Positions 9,911 to 19,585 are shown, counted from the first letter of the stretch. The stretch: 37,947 nucleotides of DNA from Zygnema cylindricum (GCA_037447655.1 JBBHKE010003470.1:1-37947), one strand, 5' to 3'. Numbers and translations are program-made. Notes: a model not told the origin generated them from the sequence alone.

Positions 9911-10124
9911 TGTAGAAATTAGAGGTTTTTGTAATGTATTTTCTAGGTCTACAGGATGTAGAATAAAAGGAAGAAAAGAGGCACAGACACTTTGCCTCTA
10001 ACTCCTCTCCCCAGTCCCCACACTTGTTGTAGTCACCAAAGACTAGAGAGGGAGGTAGAGTCATGGCTGACTATGTCGTTTGAAGGAGCAAAGAACGAGA
10101 ATGTAATAGATTTACCAAAAAGGT

Positions 10125-10195
10125 TTCTCGGACCCAGGATTTGATCATGGTACGTATTGTCTGTGAAAGTAGCCGTTAGCGTTGTCCTATAGTCT
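10125..10195 (-). other. tRNA-like block, antisense in element B LTR
   Basis: The minus strand has CTATAGGACAACGCTAACGG (box A-like), then CCATGATCAAATCCTGGG (box B-like), followed by the T run in AAACCTTTTTGG. Position and orientation match the other LTR copies. Confidence 0.55.
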
Positions 10196-10607
10196 AAGAA
10201 CAATGGTGGGATTAATAGGATGTAATAACTATTTAAACATGTAGACATAGGAAATACCATTTAAGTAGATGAACGGAATATAGGGCATAGATTTAGTTGT
10301 ACTTTATGCACCACACGAAACAAATGTTACAGACATTTATTTCGACGGCGTGTATTAAAAGCCGATTTCGGATCAGACGGCCATGGTGTGAGCCAACATC
10401 TCCAAATGGTCCCTATGGCAGTTTGCGGCGGTCACAGTCTTGTGATTGATATCGTACTTTAGTAGAAGGGGGGTTAGAGAGGGATTTAGGACTTAGACAT
10501 TTTAGAGGTAGCCGCCTCTCTCTCTAAGGGCATCTCTATTTATAGGCCATCTTTTCCCATTCATAACTAACACCTACGGGGAGCAAATTGCATGATTTTT
10601 TTGTGGC

Positions 10608-10642
10608 AGACTCAAGGGATTCTTGCCTTCACTAGGGTGAAG
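10608..10642 (+). promoter_or_regulatory. paired stem-loops in R/U5 of element B LTR
   Basis: AGACTC-AAGG-GATTCT (10608-10623, one mismatch) is followed by the perfect CTTCAC-TAGG-GTGAAG (10627-10642). Compared with the solo LTR at 8470 (CTACAC/GTGTAG), the third pair has changed on both sides (A-T to T-A). Confidence 0.65.
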
Positions 10643-10774
10643 TCAAGTTTGTCAGTTGTCTATCAAGGTGGCAGTCCAAGCTGATCAAAATGAAAAGGTT
10701 TTAGGCTATCCTAGAGGCTTCGGGTGAGCTGCCTATTCTGAGTACGAATGGAGGTCTCAGAATTGCAACCTCAG

Positions 10775-11521
10775 ATTTTTTGAAAACCTAAGCCCCTCTC
10801 TAAACCCCATTCTACTTAAGTACAACACCAATCAACTTACTGTGTAGTACAAAAAGGTATTTGTGCCGAAGAACTTCATGTACGGCCACTATACGGTATG
10901 GCCAAGAAGTTGACGCCTGCCTCAATCAAACTTGTTTTGATGCTCTCAAAAGATGCCGCAAATCAATGAGACAATGCCACGTGTCATTAGGTGTGGCTGT
11001 GACCGAAAACAGCCAAAGCGACCATTCCATTATGTTGGCTTGTATTATGACCGTCCGATCTTAAACCGGCTTTTAATACTAGCCGTTGAAACACAAAGTC
11101 TGAAATATTTGTTTCGTGCAATACATTAGTTTGCACTATCTATACAACTGAGTATATGCCATAAAGTCTGTTCTCTCAGTTAAATGGAATTCTCTACCAA
11201 TACATCTTTAAATAATTATCATACCCTATATATCTGAGCACAGTTCCTATGCTTTAGGACAAAGTTAACAGCTACCGGCTACTTTCACATACAGAAGGTA
11301 CGACCATCAAATCCTGGGTCTGTTCAGCCTTTTTGATAAGTATAACCTAGACTGCTACTTATCTCCTTAGATAGCCTAAGCTGCCATGGCACTAACTCCC
11401 TCTCCAGTATTTAGTGACTACGACAAGTGTGGGGACTTTGAGAGAGGAGTAAGAGGCAGGTTGCTTTTGTTCTTTTTCTTGTTATTATTTTACACAAATA
11501 TGACCTAGAAAATACCTAACA
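10775..11521 (-). repeat. truncated LTR lacking U5
   Basis: On the minus strand this starts TGTTAGGTATTTTCTAGGTC at 11521 and continues through the LTR leader, the antisense tRNA-like block and U3 to the GGGTTTAGAGAGGGGC region. It stops at about 10775, next to the end of element B's 3' LTR, so TATA-like box, stem-loops and terminal ATG are missing. The junction places two LTRs of opposite orientation only a few bases apart. Confidence 0.75.
11255..11335 (+). other. tRNA-like block, antisense in truncated LTR
   Basis: TTAGGACAAAGTTAACAGCT (box A-like) is followed by ACCATCAAATCCTGGG (box B-like, 11303-11318) and a TTTTT run at 11330-11334. Orientation is opposite to the LTR, as in all other copies. 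Confidence 0.55.
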
Positions 11522-11949
11522 CAAACTAGTAATTTCTACAGTACGTCTCTCACGTGGACTATTTGATCATTTTTTAATTTCTTTTGTTGCCCGTCCGATT
11601 ATGCGGCGCCCCGAATGATTCGTACATTCTGCTCTATGAGCGCCAATTTCATTTTATTCTATTAAATGATCTAATTTGCGCCAAACATGTTTTATATTAA
11701 TGATTCGCGCCCCATGTATGTATCGGAATCTTCTACGACTATTGGATAGGAAAAATGGCTCTAACACACTATGCAGGGGCGGGATCAAATCTCGACCGAT
11801 CCATCACTTTTTTGGTATAAGCCATCTTGTCTTTTTCTTTCCTAGCTCCGCTATTATGAGCATCCATGGCTTCTCTTCTCTCTTGTCTCCTATCCTGTGA
11901 CTCCGCTTAGATTCATAAGGCGGATAAGTATTACATTTTCTGTTATTTC
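11522..11949 (-). repeat. 5' portion of element G 3' LTR
   Basis: Joined conceptually to 12968-12971 across the nested solo LTR, this gives an LTR start TGTTGAAATAACAG, as in other family members. It includes the CCATGG-containing leader and a tRNA-like block. The remainder of this LTR is not found to the left, where another truncated LTR begins. Confidence 0.65.
11730..11810 (+). other. tRNA-like block, antisense in element G LTR
   Basis: CGACTATTGGATAGGAAAAA (box A/D-arm-like) is followed by GGGATCAAATCTCGACC (box B-like, from about 11782) and a TTTTTT run at 11808-11813. This is one of the better preserved copies. Confidence 0.6.
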
Positions 11950-12154
11950 AGTAGAAATTAATGTTTTCTAGGTTTAAACTTGTAAAATAAAAGGCAAAAA
12001 AGAAGCAGAGGCAGTCTGCCTCTAACTCATTTCTCAAGTCCCCACACTTGGCGTAGTCATTGAAGGCGAGAGAGGGATTTAAATCCATTAATCCCAAAGC
12101 AGTTCAGAGAGACACGCTGCGAGATTTTGGTAGATTTACTTAAAGGCTTTGACG

Positions 12155-12235
12155 GAACCAAGATTTTATCGTGGTACCTACCGTCCGTCAGAGTAGCCGC
12201 TAGCCATTAGCTTTATCGTATAGTCTAAGAACTGT
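12155..12235 (-). other. degenerate tRNA-like block in solo LTR
   Basis: The block lies at the same place and orientation as in its relatives, but box B has decayed to CGATAAAATCTTGG on the minus strand and the following T run is reduced to TTT. Confidence 0.4.
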
Positions 12236-12802
12236 GCTGAGATATATAGGGTACAATAACTATTTAAATATTTACTCTTAGAGAAAGTCATTTAACTGAG
12301 AAAATGGACCCTAAGCACATAGACATAGTTATACATAGTACGCACAAGGGTACCGCACGAAAGAAATATACAGCACATTTGTTTTGACGACTACAATTAA
12401 AAGCCGCTTTGGATCGGACGTTCACGGTGAGAGTCAACATCGCGGAATGGGCGCTTTCGCGATTTTTGGTTATACCCACACTAAGCCACACGTGGCGCTA
12501 CCTCATTGGCTTGCGACATCTCCGGAGAGCACCAGAACGAGTCCGGATATGGCAAGCGTTAACTTCTTGGCCATGCCATACAATTACCGTACAAAAAGTA
12601 CTCCGGCACTAGTACCTTTTTATATGATACAATGTTTTGATTGGTGCCGTACTCTAGTAGTACAGGGTTTAGAGAGAGGTTTAGGACTTAGCCAAATCTT
12701 AGATAGCCGCCTCTCTCTCAAAGTGCTTTTGTACAAAAGGTCATCTTTGACCATTAATAATTTATTGCTCAAAGGAGCAAATCACTTGATGTTTTTTGCA
12801 GC

Positions 12803-12818
12803 AGACTCAAATGAGTCT
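12803..12818 (+). promoter_or_regulatory. R-region stem-loop of solo LTR
   Basis: AGACTC-AAAT-GAGTCT is a perfect 6-bp stem. Relative to GGACTC/GAGTCC in other copies the outer pair has changed on both sides (G-C to A-T). The second stem-loop is decayed in this copy. Confidence 0.6.
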
Positions 12819-12971
12819 TGTGTTCACAGCGCTGAGGCTAGTCTGAGTCATTTCTTGCGAGGGTGGCAGTTATTCTTGGTGAAACCAAAAGGGGTCAAGG
12901 TTATCTTAGAGGCTTTGTATAAGCTACATATTTTGAGGGCCTATGGATGCCTCAGAGTTTCAATTTCAACA

Positions 12972-12981
12972 CTCCCCTTTA
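12972..12981 (-). other. polypurine tract of element G
   Basis: The minus strand reads TAAAGGGGAG directly before the LTR start TGTT at 12971. Confidence 0.7.
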
Positions 12982-12984
12982 CAT

Positions 12985-13280
12985 CTAAATCCCCAATAAA
13001 TACTTTGCCACCCCTAAGTCGTTCATGTCGAATTGACTTCTCAAATATTTCTGGAGTTTTGTGATCATTTCCAAGGACTTACACAACACTAACATATCAT
13101 CCACATAAACTATAATGTAAATGACTCCATTATCATCCTCAAACATGTAAATGGAGTGGTCCGAGCCGATTATGATGAATCCCAACTTGGTAAGGAACTC
13201 ATCCAACTTAAAGTTCCACTGCCGATGCGCCTGTTTTAGTCTATAAAAAGACTTGGTTAACCTATGATCTTTTCTCTCCT
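12985..13280 (-). pseudogene. element G reverse transcriptase, catalytic part
   Basis: The frame contains SFYRLKQAHRQWNFKLDEF, IIGSDHSIYMFEDDNGV, the YVDD box at 13096-13107 and the end of the domain GVAKYLLGI. It stops only a few bases before the polypurine tract, so the RT connection and RNase H have been deleted. The upstream frame is cut by the solo LTR at 13285. Confidence 0.8.
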
Positions 13281-13408
13281 CCCCTCGATTCTGTGGTTTC
13301 CATTGACCCTCAAAGTGGGCATTCTATGTAAAGCCTCTACAATAATGTATGCCCCTTCCTCTTTCACAATTAATAAGTGCCACCCTCGCACAAAAGTATT
13401 CTAGCCAC

Positions 13409-13424
13409 CCTCACCCTTGTGAGG
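13409..13424 (-). promoter_or_regulatory. R/U5 stem-loop of nested solo LTR
   Basis: CCTCAC and GTGAGG form a perfect 6-bp stem with a 4-nt loop. The same pairs are found in the LTR fragment at 376-391, while other copies use CTACAC, CTGCAC or CTTCAC with matching partners. Confidence 0.6.
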
Positions 13425-13949
13425 ACCTAACTCCTTTGAGCAGAACGCAAAAAGAATCAATGGCAATAAGTTATGGCTGGTCAAAGATTACCTTTATAGT
13501 TACAAGCTCTCTTAGAAAGAGGTATCTAATTTTCACTAAGTCTTGGTCTCCCTACTCATTGCTACCTATTACTAAACCCTAGTCCAATAAGAACAGTGTA
13601 TAGTACAAGAAGGTAGAGTGGCCGATATACTTTTTGTAGGACCATTGTACGATATGGCCTTCAAGGTGTTGCTTGTCAAATCGAGAGCCATGGTTCCTCC
13701 TCCCATCTTCTCCGATATCCAATAATATGGTGCGACGTGGCATTGCATGACGCTATCTCCAAAAGCCAACAAAAGCTCATTCTGGGTGGCAGCTGCAATG
13801 ACAGCTGTCCGATTAATTAAATTTACACGGTTCTGATTCGCGTCCGTGCATGAATTGTTTCACATGTGCCTCTTCTTCACTTTGGTGTGAATTAGCCGTT
13901 GCGTTGTTATTTATGTATATATCAAACAAGATAAGTGTATCTTCATTTT

Positions 13950-14022
13950 GATGACTTAATGGATAAAGTTGCAGGCTATTCTGGAGCTCTAGACCTAGGT
14001 TCAAACCTGTGCTTGATTAACA
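13950..14022 (+). other. tRNA-like block, antisense in nested solo LTR
   Basis: TGACTTAATGGATAAAG closely resembles a tRNA D arm, reminiscent of tRNA-Arg. About 45 nt later comes GGTTCAAACC, a perfect box B core, then a TTTT run (ACATTTTGG). It is the most tRNA-like of all copies. Confidence 0.65.
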
Positions 14023-14167
14023 TTTTGGTAAAATGCCCTCTACTTCAGTCTGCCACCTTCTAAATAAGGCGGCAGCCATGGCGTGTCTTTGATCCTCTCT
14101 CTGTCTCTCTTTACAGTCTAACTAAAATAGACAAGTGAACTATTAATTACTTCTTTTCAACATCCCT

Positions 14168-14560
14168 TTTCTCCACAAACCCCCCACGTTGCTTCATAGA
14201 GATTTCTTCTTCTAATTATCCGTGCTGGAAGGTGGTTTTGATATCCATCTAATGCACCTCCATGTCTTCCTCTACAGCCAAACTTAGCAAAGTTTTGACA
14301 GAGGGAAACCTTACAACCGGTGCAAAGGTTTCCTAATAGTCTATTCCCTCCTTTTGTGTGTACCTCTTTCCAACTAGTCTAGCGTTTAACATCTCAATAG
14401 AGTTATCGAGATTTAATTTTAACATAAAAACCTATTTACATCCAATAATTTTTCTATCCGGAGGACAATCTACCCACTCTAAAGTCTTAGCCTCTATAAT
14501 TGAGATCATTTTAGCATTTATTGGAGTTAATCATCTCTTACATTCTTTACTAATGATATC
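14168..14560 (-). pseudogene. element G reverse transcriptase, N-terminal part
   Basis: Recognisable pieces on the minus strand are WVDCPPDRKIIGCK, LKLNLDNSIE, RYTQKEGIDY, FAPVVRFPSV, LLSLAVEEDMEVH and the region of the first catalytic aspartate (MDIKTTF). Stops interrupt it near 14335, 14250 and 14215. The ordering matches elements A, B and D. Confidence 0.75.
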
Positions 14561-14739
14561 CTCTTGATAGGTTTGAGGCTCATCTGGATGTGACATTGTT
14601 ATGAGCTAATTATATACCCGCTTGTCTTATAGCCTTTTGCTCACTCTCCTTCATTTTTCGAATACAAAGGCAAGTATGGATGGCATTCTCGGGTTTTTTC
14701 CAAATGGTTTTATCTTTTTCTCTTGTTCCTCCTTAGTCT
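14561..14739 (-). pseudogene. element G pre-RT linker
   Basis: A charged, lysine- and glutamate-rich translation on the minus strand, with an SHPDEPQTYQ-like block just before the RT, matches the linker of element D. It ends where the LTR of element E begins, so G's integrase and gag are displaced or lost. Confidence 0.5.
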
Positions 14740-15484
14740 TGAAATTTTGGGGGCTCCATAGCCTGACATAATGCACAACTTAACCTAAGCCATTAGGATA
14801 GTCCGGACTCACTTTGGTTTGAACAATAATAAAAGCCACCTAGGAAAGTAATAATTATGACCTACTTAACCCTAGTGAAGGCATGACTCCCCTAAGTCCG
14901 CCACAAAAATAATCACGATAAACACTCACTCGAGCGAAATGTTATGGCTCACCAAATTCGACAAATATATATACAAGAACTCAAGAGAGAGGTATTAGAA
15001 AACTTCCTAAGTCAGAAAGCCCTACTCATTACCCCAATATAATGACCTATCTACAAATCAAAACATTGTAACGTAGAATTTGTACAAGAGAAGTACTCTA
15101 GTCGCGATACTATCTGTACCGCTTCTGTACGATACCAATCAAATTGATGTACCTTCTATGTCTGACGCCAAGGATTTGTCTCGTCTCCCTCTGTTGACCT
15201 TTCGAGACCTGCCACATGTCAATTTTGTCGACTCTTTTGGTATAAGTCGCCAAACGAGCCATTTTGGGATGTTGCGCACACGCGGGCCGTCCGCTCATGA
15301 TTTCCCAATAAATGTCATTCGGTAGATTTCAGCGGCGCGTAGAATGTTTTTTGCGGTCGTTTGAACTTTGCGGCCGTCATCCTTTTTCCGTTCCATGTAT
15401 CACCAGTTTTGTCGGTTCTTAATAAATATAATATTTGAACATGAACTTTTATATCATTATCAAACCCTCCCTCCGTAGCGATTC

Positions 15485-15562
15485 ATCTACGACTTAGTGG
15501 ATAGGACGAACGACTATACTGGACTCTATAGGACCTTCGATCAAATCTAGATCGCCACAAAC
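15485..15562 (+). other. tRNA-like block, antisense in element E LTR
   Basis: CGACTTAGTGGATAGGACGA (box A-like) is followed about 45 nt later by TTCGATCAAATCTAGATCG (box B-like) and then a T run in AAACCTTTTTGG. Confidence 0.6.
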
Positions 15563-15580
15563 CTTTTTGGTAAGTACTCC

Positions 15581-15581
15581 T

Positions 15582-15612
<31 letters not shown>

Positions 15613-15629
15613 CTCTCTCTCTCTCTTTA
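15581..15629. repeat. CT-rich microsatellite
   Basis: Runs of CT/TC with a short TTTCTCGCTC interruption. It lies in the leader part of element E's LTR, where other copies have only a few CT units, so it is probably a local expansion. Confidence 0.85.
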
Positions 15630-15742
15630 GTCTGCACTTTGTATGCAGAGGAGGCAACCATGGTGGCTCTCCGCCTATCTATCTATCGCCTATCTAGAGT
15701 CTAGGAAATAAACCAATGACCTGGGAATTACCCTTTTCAACA

Positions 15743-15755
15743 CTCCCTTTAATTC
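15743..15755 (-). other. polypurine tract of element E
   Basis: The minus strand reads GAATTAAAGGGAG immediately before TGTTGAAAA. Confidence 0.7.
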
Positions 15756-15803
15756 TTAGTCACTTTTAAGTTTTAATTTATACTTCTTTCTTTAAAACAA
15801 CAA

Positions 15804-16450
15804 TTATGGAGAAGGCACAGGTTTTGTCATCATATCGGCGATCATTTCCCCATCTGGTTTGTTTTCAAATTTAATGATTTTACTCTCAACTTTCTCCCTC
15901 ACAAAGCTTAACTTAATATCCATGTGTTTAGTTTTAAAGTGGTGCTTAAGATTTGTTGCAATTGCGATGGCGACTTCATTTTCACAAAACACACTTTGCA
16001 CACATCTCTTCATAAATCCAAGTTCTTTGAGCAAGGATTTCACCCACATTAACTATTTTACTACATCACAAGACGCAATGTATTCAGCCTCCATGGTGGA
16101 ATGAGCTAGAACATTTTGTTGCTTGTTGTTTAGACAGCATGCTTCAGACCTGATTTGCAAAACATACACAAAAGTGCATATTTTCATCGGTACATCCCTA
16201 TAATTGGCATCACGTCAGGTTGTGATTTAAGTGTTTCGCCCACCCAAATGCAACCATAGATCCCTAATTCCTTCTAAGTATCTCATTACTCTCTTTGCTA
16301 TCTCCCTAACTCTTTTCTTAGGATCACTTAGACTCCTACTTAGAACTCCTACGACTGCCGCTATGTCAGGACCGGTATAATTCATAAAGTAAATTAAACT
16401 CTCTATGATATGTTTATAACGAATGTGTTTCATGAATTATCTCTCTTCTT
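15804..16450 (-). pseudogene. element E RNase H and RT connection (decayed)
   Basis: The block at 15804-16049 shows MWVKSLLKELGFMK, the region equivalent to CDNQAAIAIA but altered to CENEVAIAIA (an RNase H aspartate replaced by glutamate), HHFKTKHMDIKLSFVREK and MMTKPVPSP. Farther upstream, 16227-16433 has YKHIIESLIYFMNYTGPDIAAVVGVLSRSL from the RT connection. Stops and frame changes separate them. Confidence 0.8.
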
Positions 16451-16900
16451 CATCCATCTAATTATCTAAGATTATAATTCCTCGCTCTAAGCTCCCCTCA
16501 AAAACCTTCTATAAGTCTATTGGAGTAGAGCACCAGTTGGCTTTCTCCATCTGAAACTTTTCCAACATGTTTCCTATTGCTTTTTTCTGAGTCAGTTTTA
16601 TCATTCTCTTTTCTGTATCTCTTTCCATTTGAATTCCTAAAATATATCGATCCTCCCCTATATCCTTTATATCAAACTGACTCCTCAAATCTTTCTTTAA
16701 CATATTTATCTTTTCAATTGATTTGCTTAAGACTAATAGATCATCAACATAGATAGCAATAAAAATTACACCATTCTCATCTTCAAACAAATAGAAAGAA
16801 TGGTCCGAACTAATTCGGATGTATTTAAGGTTAGTCCAGAACTCATCCAACTTGATGTTCAACTGCCGTGGCGCCTGCTTAAGTCCATATAAAGACAATC
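16451..16900 (-). pseudogene. element E reverse transcriptase, catalytic part
   Basis: At 16509-16898 the frame reads SLYGLKQAPRQLNIKLDEFW, YIRISSDHSFYLFEDENGV, the intact YVDD box (16740-16751), then GEDRYILGIQMERDTEKR and the connection block LTQKKAIGNMLEKFQMEKAN. It is uninterrupted over about 130 codons. Confidence 0.85.
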
Positions 16901-17118
16901 AATTTGCACACCTTAATTTCTTGTACATTCTCCCCAAATCCTTCCGGTTGCTTCAAGAAGATTTCTTCCTCTAGTTCTCCATGAAGAAAAGTTGTATCAA
17001 TATTTATTTGTTGAATCTCCATGTCTTCTACTGTTGCCAGACTAAACAAAATTCTAACCGAAGGAAATTTGATTACCAGAGCGAAGGTCTCCTCATAATC
17101 TATACCCTCTTTTTGCGT
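16901..17118 (-). pseudogene. element E reverse transcriptase, N-terminal remnant
   Basis: Minus-strand pieces match the RT block FPSVRILFSLATVEDMEI and the segment with the first catalytic aspartate, in which the aspartate codon is altered. A short EGIDYEE-like block lies just before 17118, where homology ends abruptly. Confidence 0.65.
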
Positions 17119-17284
17119 GTAAGACTGTTCGTTGTAGCCGTTACAATATTCTCGTACGGACAGCTGTTGTGATCAGGGAACAGTCAGCTTTACACCAGAA
17201 ATGGTTGATAAAGTTTCACCATTTGCGGCGCAAAACCTTAATGGAACACGGAATTATCTACGGCAATTTAACCACCCTTCTTTC
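17119..17284. other. left flank of element F insertion site
   Basis: No homology to copia coding sequence was seen. It ends in CTTTC (17280-17284), the target duplication of element F, so before that insertion it was continuous with the sequence from 23575 rightward. Its nature is unknown. Confidence 0.5.
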
Positions 17285-18369
17285 TGTTGTTCTACAACCA
17301 CCGTTGCAGGCGGAGAAATAGCAGTAGTTGTGGAAGTAGACATGAAAAACAACAGAAAGTATCAAAGTACCTACTCAACAGCCAACTTAGAACTGACACA
17401 AAATATGACTCAGAAACGTAATATGCTTCAAATTCAGCAAAATGATACAAAATACAGTAAACTGACAATTCCCAAAATTGCAGCCCAAATGACCTAGTAA
17501 ACCATAAGATATGATGTTTGGAAGTTTCCCAAAAATTGCCCTTAGAAAATCATATTCCCAAAACTGGATACTACAAAATTGGCTAAGTCCTAAGTTATAC
17601 ACTCACAGTGTCTATCTACTAATCTACACTAATTTGGGTAACCGTTACTACGGTTATTATCTTGACTAACGACAAAGCATCCTACCTGTACGTCACTGTA
17701 CCTCAAAAACCCTAATTTCTATTTTCTAAAAACCTGATTAATGGAACACTATTTTTTATCACACTAAAATACAAACTAATGTTATTCAGATATTTACAGA
17801 CATTGAACTGTACACAAAACGTTCTAACCGTCCACAAAATGTTCCAAATGCTTAGTCAACGGTAGTTGCTAAAGTCCAGCCAAATGTGGTCGTGTAGTAC
17901 GAAGCACCTGAGTGCTTCGTCACTTATGGTCCAACGTGAATCACGCCTCGTCACTTTGTGGTCCCACGATATCTCGCCAGGTCACTTGCGGTCCCACGTG
18001 AATCGTGTCCGTCGACGTCTCTCAAAGTCAATTCTCATAATTCACTTCCGAAATATACGGACGTTTCTATTTAATTATCATAAAAATATTCCGTACCATA
18101 TAATTCCAAAATATCTATATGACTCCAAAAATAGCCGTACCATATATTTTCCGAGATATCCGGATCAGATTTCGTCCGTCTGATCTGGCGATTCCAATTG
18201 CCTGCTGCGTGACGCGTGTCGTCGTCACTTCGTAAAACTTGGAAAGGTAAAATACACTATATTGTACTTTGCCTACTGTAACACTAATAAAGGTAAGTCT
18301 TATATACCACTTTTTAGAAACTATTCTAAGTCTACTCTATTTACTAACTAAAGATTTCAAATCTCAACA
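17285..18369 (-). repeat. 3' LTR of element F (1,085 bp)
   Basis: On the minus strand it begins TGTTGAGATTTG (18369) and ends GTAGAACAACA (17285), giving TGTTG...CAACA inverted ends. Its inner end includes the ATG from which gag starts in the 5' copy (here 17342). The copy is collinear with 22484-23568. A TATA-like AGTATATAAC is preserved in the 5' copy and changed to AGTGTATAAC here. Confidence 0.9.
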
Positions 18370-18385
18370 CTCCCCTAAATCTTTT
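18370..18385 (-). other. polypurine tract of element F
   Basis: The minus strand reads AAAAGATTTAGGGGAG directly before the LTR TG. Confidence 0.8.
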
Positions 18386-18392
18386 GACTCAG

Positions 18393-18960
18393 TTACTCAC
18401 TTAGTCCAACAGCTTCTCTGCAAAACTGCAACTTAGGAGCAGCAAGGAATTTTGTTAACAAATCAGCCACCATCTTCTCATCCGGTAAATAACACAACTT
18501 AATGACTTTTGCAAGTACTTTTTCCCTGACAAAGTGAAGTCTAACATCCATGTGTTTACTTTTAAAATGATGGTTGGGGTTAGAAGCAATGGCAATGGCT
18601 GCCTGGTTGTCACACCAAATAGACTGACGACCAGTTTGCATGTACCCAAGTTTGTGTAGAATAGACTTGACCCATAGGAGCTCCTTGAGGGTCGAAGCTC
18701 GAGCCGTATATTCAGACTCCATTGTGGATTGAGCTGTAACCTTTTGTAATTTGCTACTCCAACAACAAGTTCCATTTCCAATCTTAAGTACAAAACCAGT
18801 TGTAGATTTCCGGCTTGGCATGTCCCTATAGCTGGCATCGCTCCACGTCTTTATTTTCACCTCTCCTCCTCCGAGGACAAGCTTGAGATTTCGAGTTCCT
18901 GCAAGATATCTCAACACCCTTTTGGCTCCTTCCTAATCTGCCGTTTTGGGATTCTGCAGA
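18393..18960 (-). pseudogene. element F RNase H
   Basis: The frame at 18393-18917 covers LRYLAGTRNLKLVLGG, TWSDASYRD (first acidic residue), TGFVLKIGNGTCCWSSKLQK, TMESEYTA (glutamate), WCDNQAAIAIASNPNHHFKSKH (aspartate) and the C-terminus LTKFLAAPKLQFCREAVGL. The acidic residues are kept. The domain is cut from RT by a stop near 18935. The start of the open frame is not a natural one. Confidence 0.85.
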
Positions 18961-19585
18961 CTTCTACTCAAGACTCCCACAGCTGCTGCAATGTCGGGTC
19001 TCGTACAATTCATAAAATATATAAGACTTCCGACTACTTGTCTATATGGCTTTTAAGCCATTAACTCTTCCTCCCCTGTCTGTAGACTCCCACCAACCAT
19101 TATGCCTGAATTTGTATCAATTCCTTCTAATTTCTGCTTGAATTCCATAAGAGTTACGGATCCTTTTATATGTCTCATTTCAAATCTTTCCAGCATGTTA
19201 CCTATTGCTTCTTTGTGAGTCAACATAATCAGCTTCTTGTTTCTGTCTCTTTCTACCTGTATTCCTAAGATGTATTTGGCCTCACCGAGGTCCTTCATCT
19301 CGAACCAAGACCTTAAAGCCGCTTTAATGCGGTTTATTTCATCCATTGACTTACTTATTAATAATAGATCATTCACATATACAGCAATGTAAATTACCCC
19401 ATCCTCTCTTTGTAGAACATATACAGAATGATCTGAGCTAATTCTCTTAAAACCTAGCCAGTCAAAAACTCATCTAACTTCAAATTCCACTGACGCGGGG
19501 CTTGTTTTAGCCCATACAAAGATTTGATCAATTTACACACTAATTCTTCCTTTCCCTTTTCAACGTACATTTTAGGTTGTCTATA
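18961..19585 (-). pseudogene. element F RT, catalytic and connection part
   Basis: After a frameshift near 19585 the RT continues with LIKSLYGLKQAPRQWNLKLD and, in yet another frame, the catalytic box at 19368-19379. That box reads Y-V-N-D, so the first of the two catalytic aspartates is lost. The segment GEAKYILGIQVERDRNKKL and the block ending LYILDELYETRHC-like complete the connection region. Polymerase activity is not expected. Confidence 0.85.

Larger units (their letters stand above)
5515..10767 (+). mobile_element. Ty1/copia element B, 5'-truncated, split by a solo LTR
   Basis: This plus-strand element keeps protease, GAG-pre-integrase, integrase, RT, RNase H, polypurine tract and 3' LTR, but no gag or 5' LTR to the right of element A. 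Its RT is interrupted at 7619 by a complete solo LTR and resumes at 8754. Multiple stops and frameshifts make it a pseudogene. The missing 5' part may have been displaced when A inserted or lost by deletion. Confidence 0.85.
9911..10767 (+). repeat. 3' LTR of element B (857 bp)
   Basis: It runs from TGTAGAAATTAGAGG to TCAGAATTGCA. It holds the TATTTTCTAGGTC leader, antisense tRNA-like block (10125-10195), the imperfect U3 inverted repeat ACGAAACAAATG...CATTTATTTCG near 10316-10344, CTATTTATAGG near 10540, stem-loops at 10608-10642 and the ATG at 10748, 20 nt from the end. Confidence 0.88.
11950..12962 (+). mobile_element. solo LTR nested in element G LTR (1,013 bp)
   Basis: Both flanks carry the 5-bp repeat ATTTC (11945-11949 and 12963-12967). 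The LTR starts AGTAGAAATTAATG, with the first T of the usual TG mutated, and ends GAGTTTCA. It contains the TTTTCTAGGTTTAAA leader, a degenerate antisense tRNA-like block (12155-12235), the GTAC-rich U3, the stem AGACTC-AAAT-GAGTCT (12803-12818) and an ATG at 12943, 20 nt from the end. A long chance frame (12384-13064) overlaps it and has no recognisable domain. Confidence 0.88.
13285..14162 (-). mobile_element. solo LTR nested in element G RT (about 878 bp)
   Basis: On the minus strand it runs from TGTTGAAAAGAAG (14162) to a mutated end ATTCGA (13285, plus or minus 1 base). RT sequence lies on both sides. The flanks TCCCC (13280-13284) and TCCCT (14163-14167) look like a diverged target duplication. 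It holds the antisense tRNA-like block, the stem CCTCAC/GTGAGG, and an ATG (read leftward from 13303) 19-20 nt from the end. Confidence 0.8.
11522..14739 (-). mobile_element. Ty1/copia element G, fragment interrupted by two solo LTRs
   Basis: The pieces read leftward on the minus strand: pre-RT linker (14561-14739), RT N-terminal part (14168-14560), a nested solo LTR (13285-14162), RT middle part (12985-13280), a polypurine tract (12972-12981), the first bases of the 3' LTR (12968-12971), another solo LTR in the opposite orientation (11950-12962), and more of G's 3' LTR (11522-11949). RNase H has been deleted between the YVDD region and the polypurine tract. G is therefore older than both solo LTRs, and element E abuts it at 14740. 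Confidence 0.8.
14740..15742 (-). repeat. 3' LTR of element E (1,003 bp)
   Basis: On the minus strand it runs from TGTTGAAAAGGG (15742) to CCCAAAATTTCA (14740), preceded by the polypurine tract. The ATG is read leftward from 14759, 20 nt from the end. R-region stem-loops are recognisable but imperfect (GGACTTAGGGGAGTC near 14895-14910 and CTTCACTAGGGTTAAG). An expanded CT microsatellite sits in the 5' part. Confidence 0.86.
14740..17118 (-). mobile_element. Ty1/copia element E, 3' half
   Basis: On the minus strand it keeps RT, RNase H, polypurine tract and 3' LTR. The RT stops abruptly at about 17118 in the block before the first catalytic aspartate, at the edge of the sequence into which element F inserted. 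Gag, protease, integrase and 5' LTR are absent. Confidence 0.82.

Noticed and set aside
12384-13064. 226-codon open frame on the plus strand
   Set aside because: It lies wholly over a solo LTR and the start of element G in the wrong strand, with no recognisable domain: a chance frame.
17285-17342. Tandem array of two F elements sharing one LTR, because gag start sequence follows the left LTR
   Set aside because: The homology ends exactly at a CAACA terminus in both copies and is flanked by a target duplication, so the gag start codon is inside the LTR and no second element is needed.
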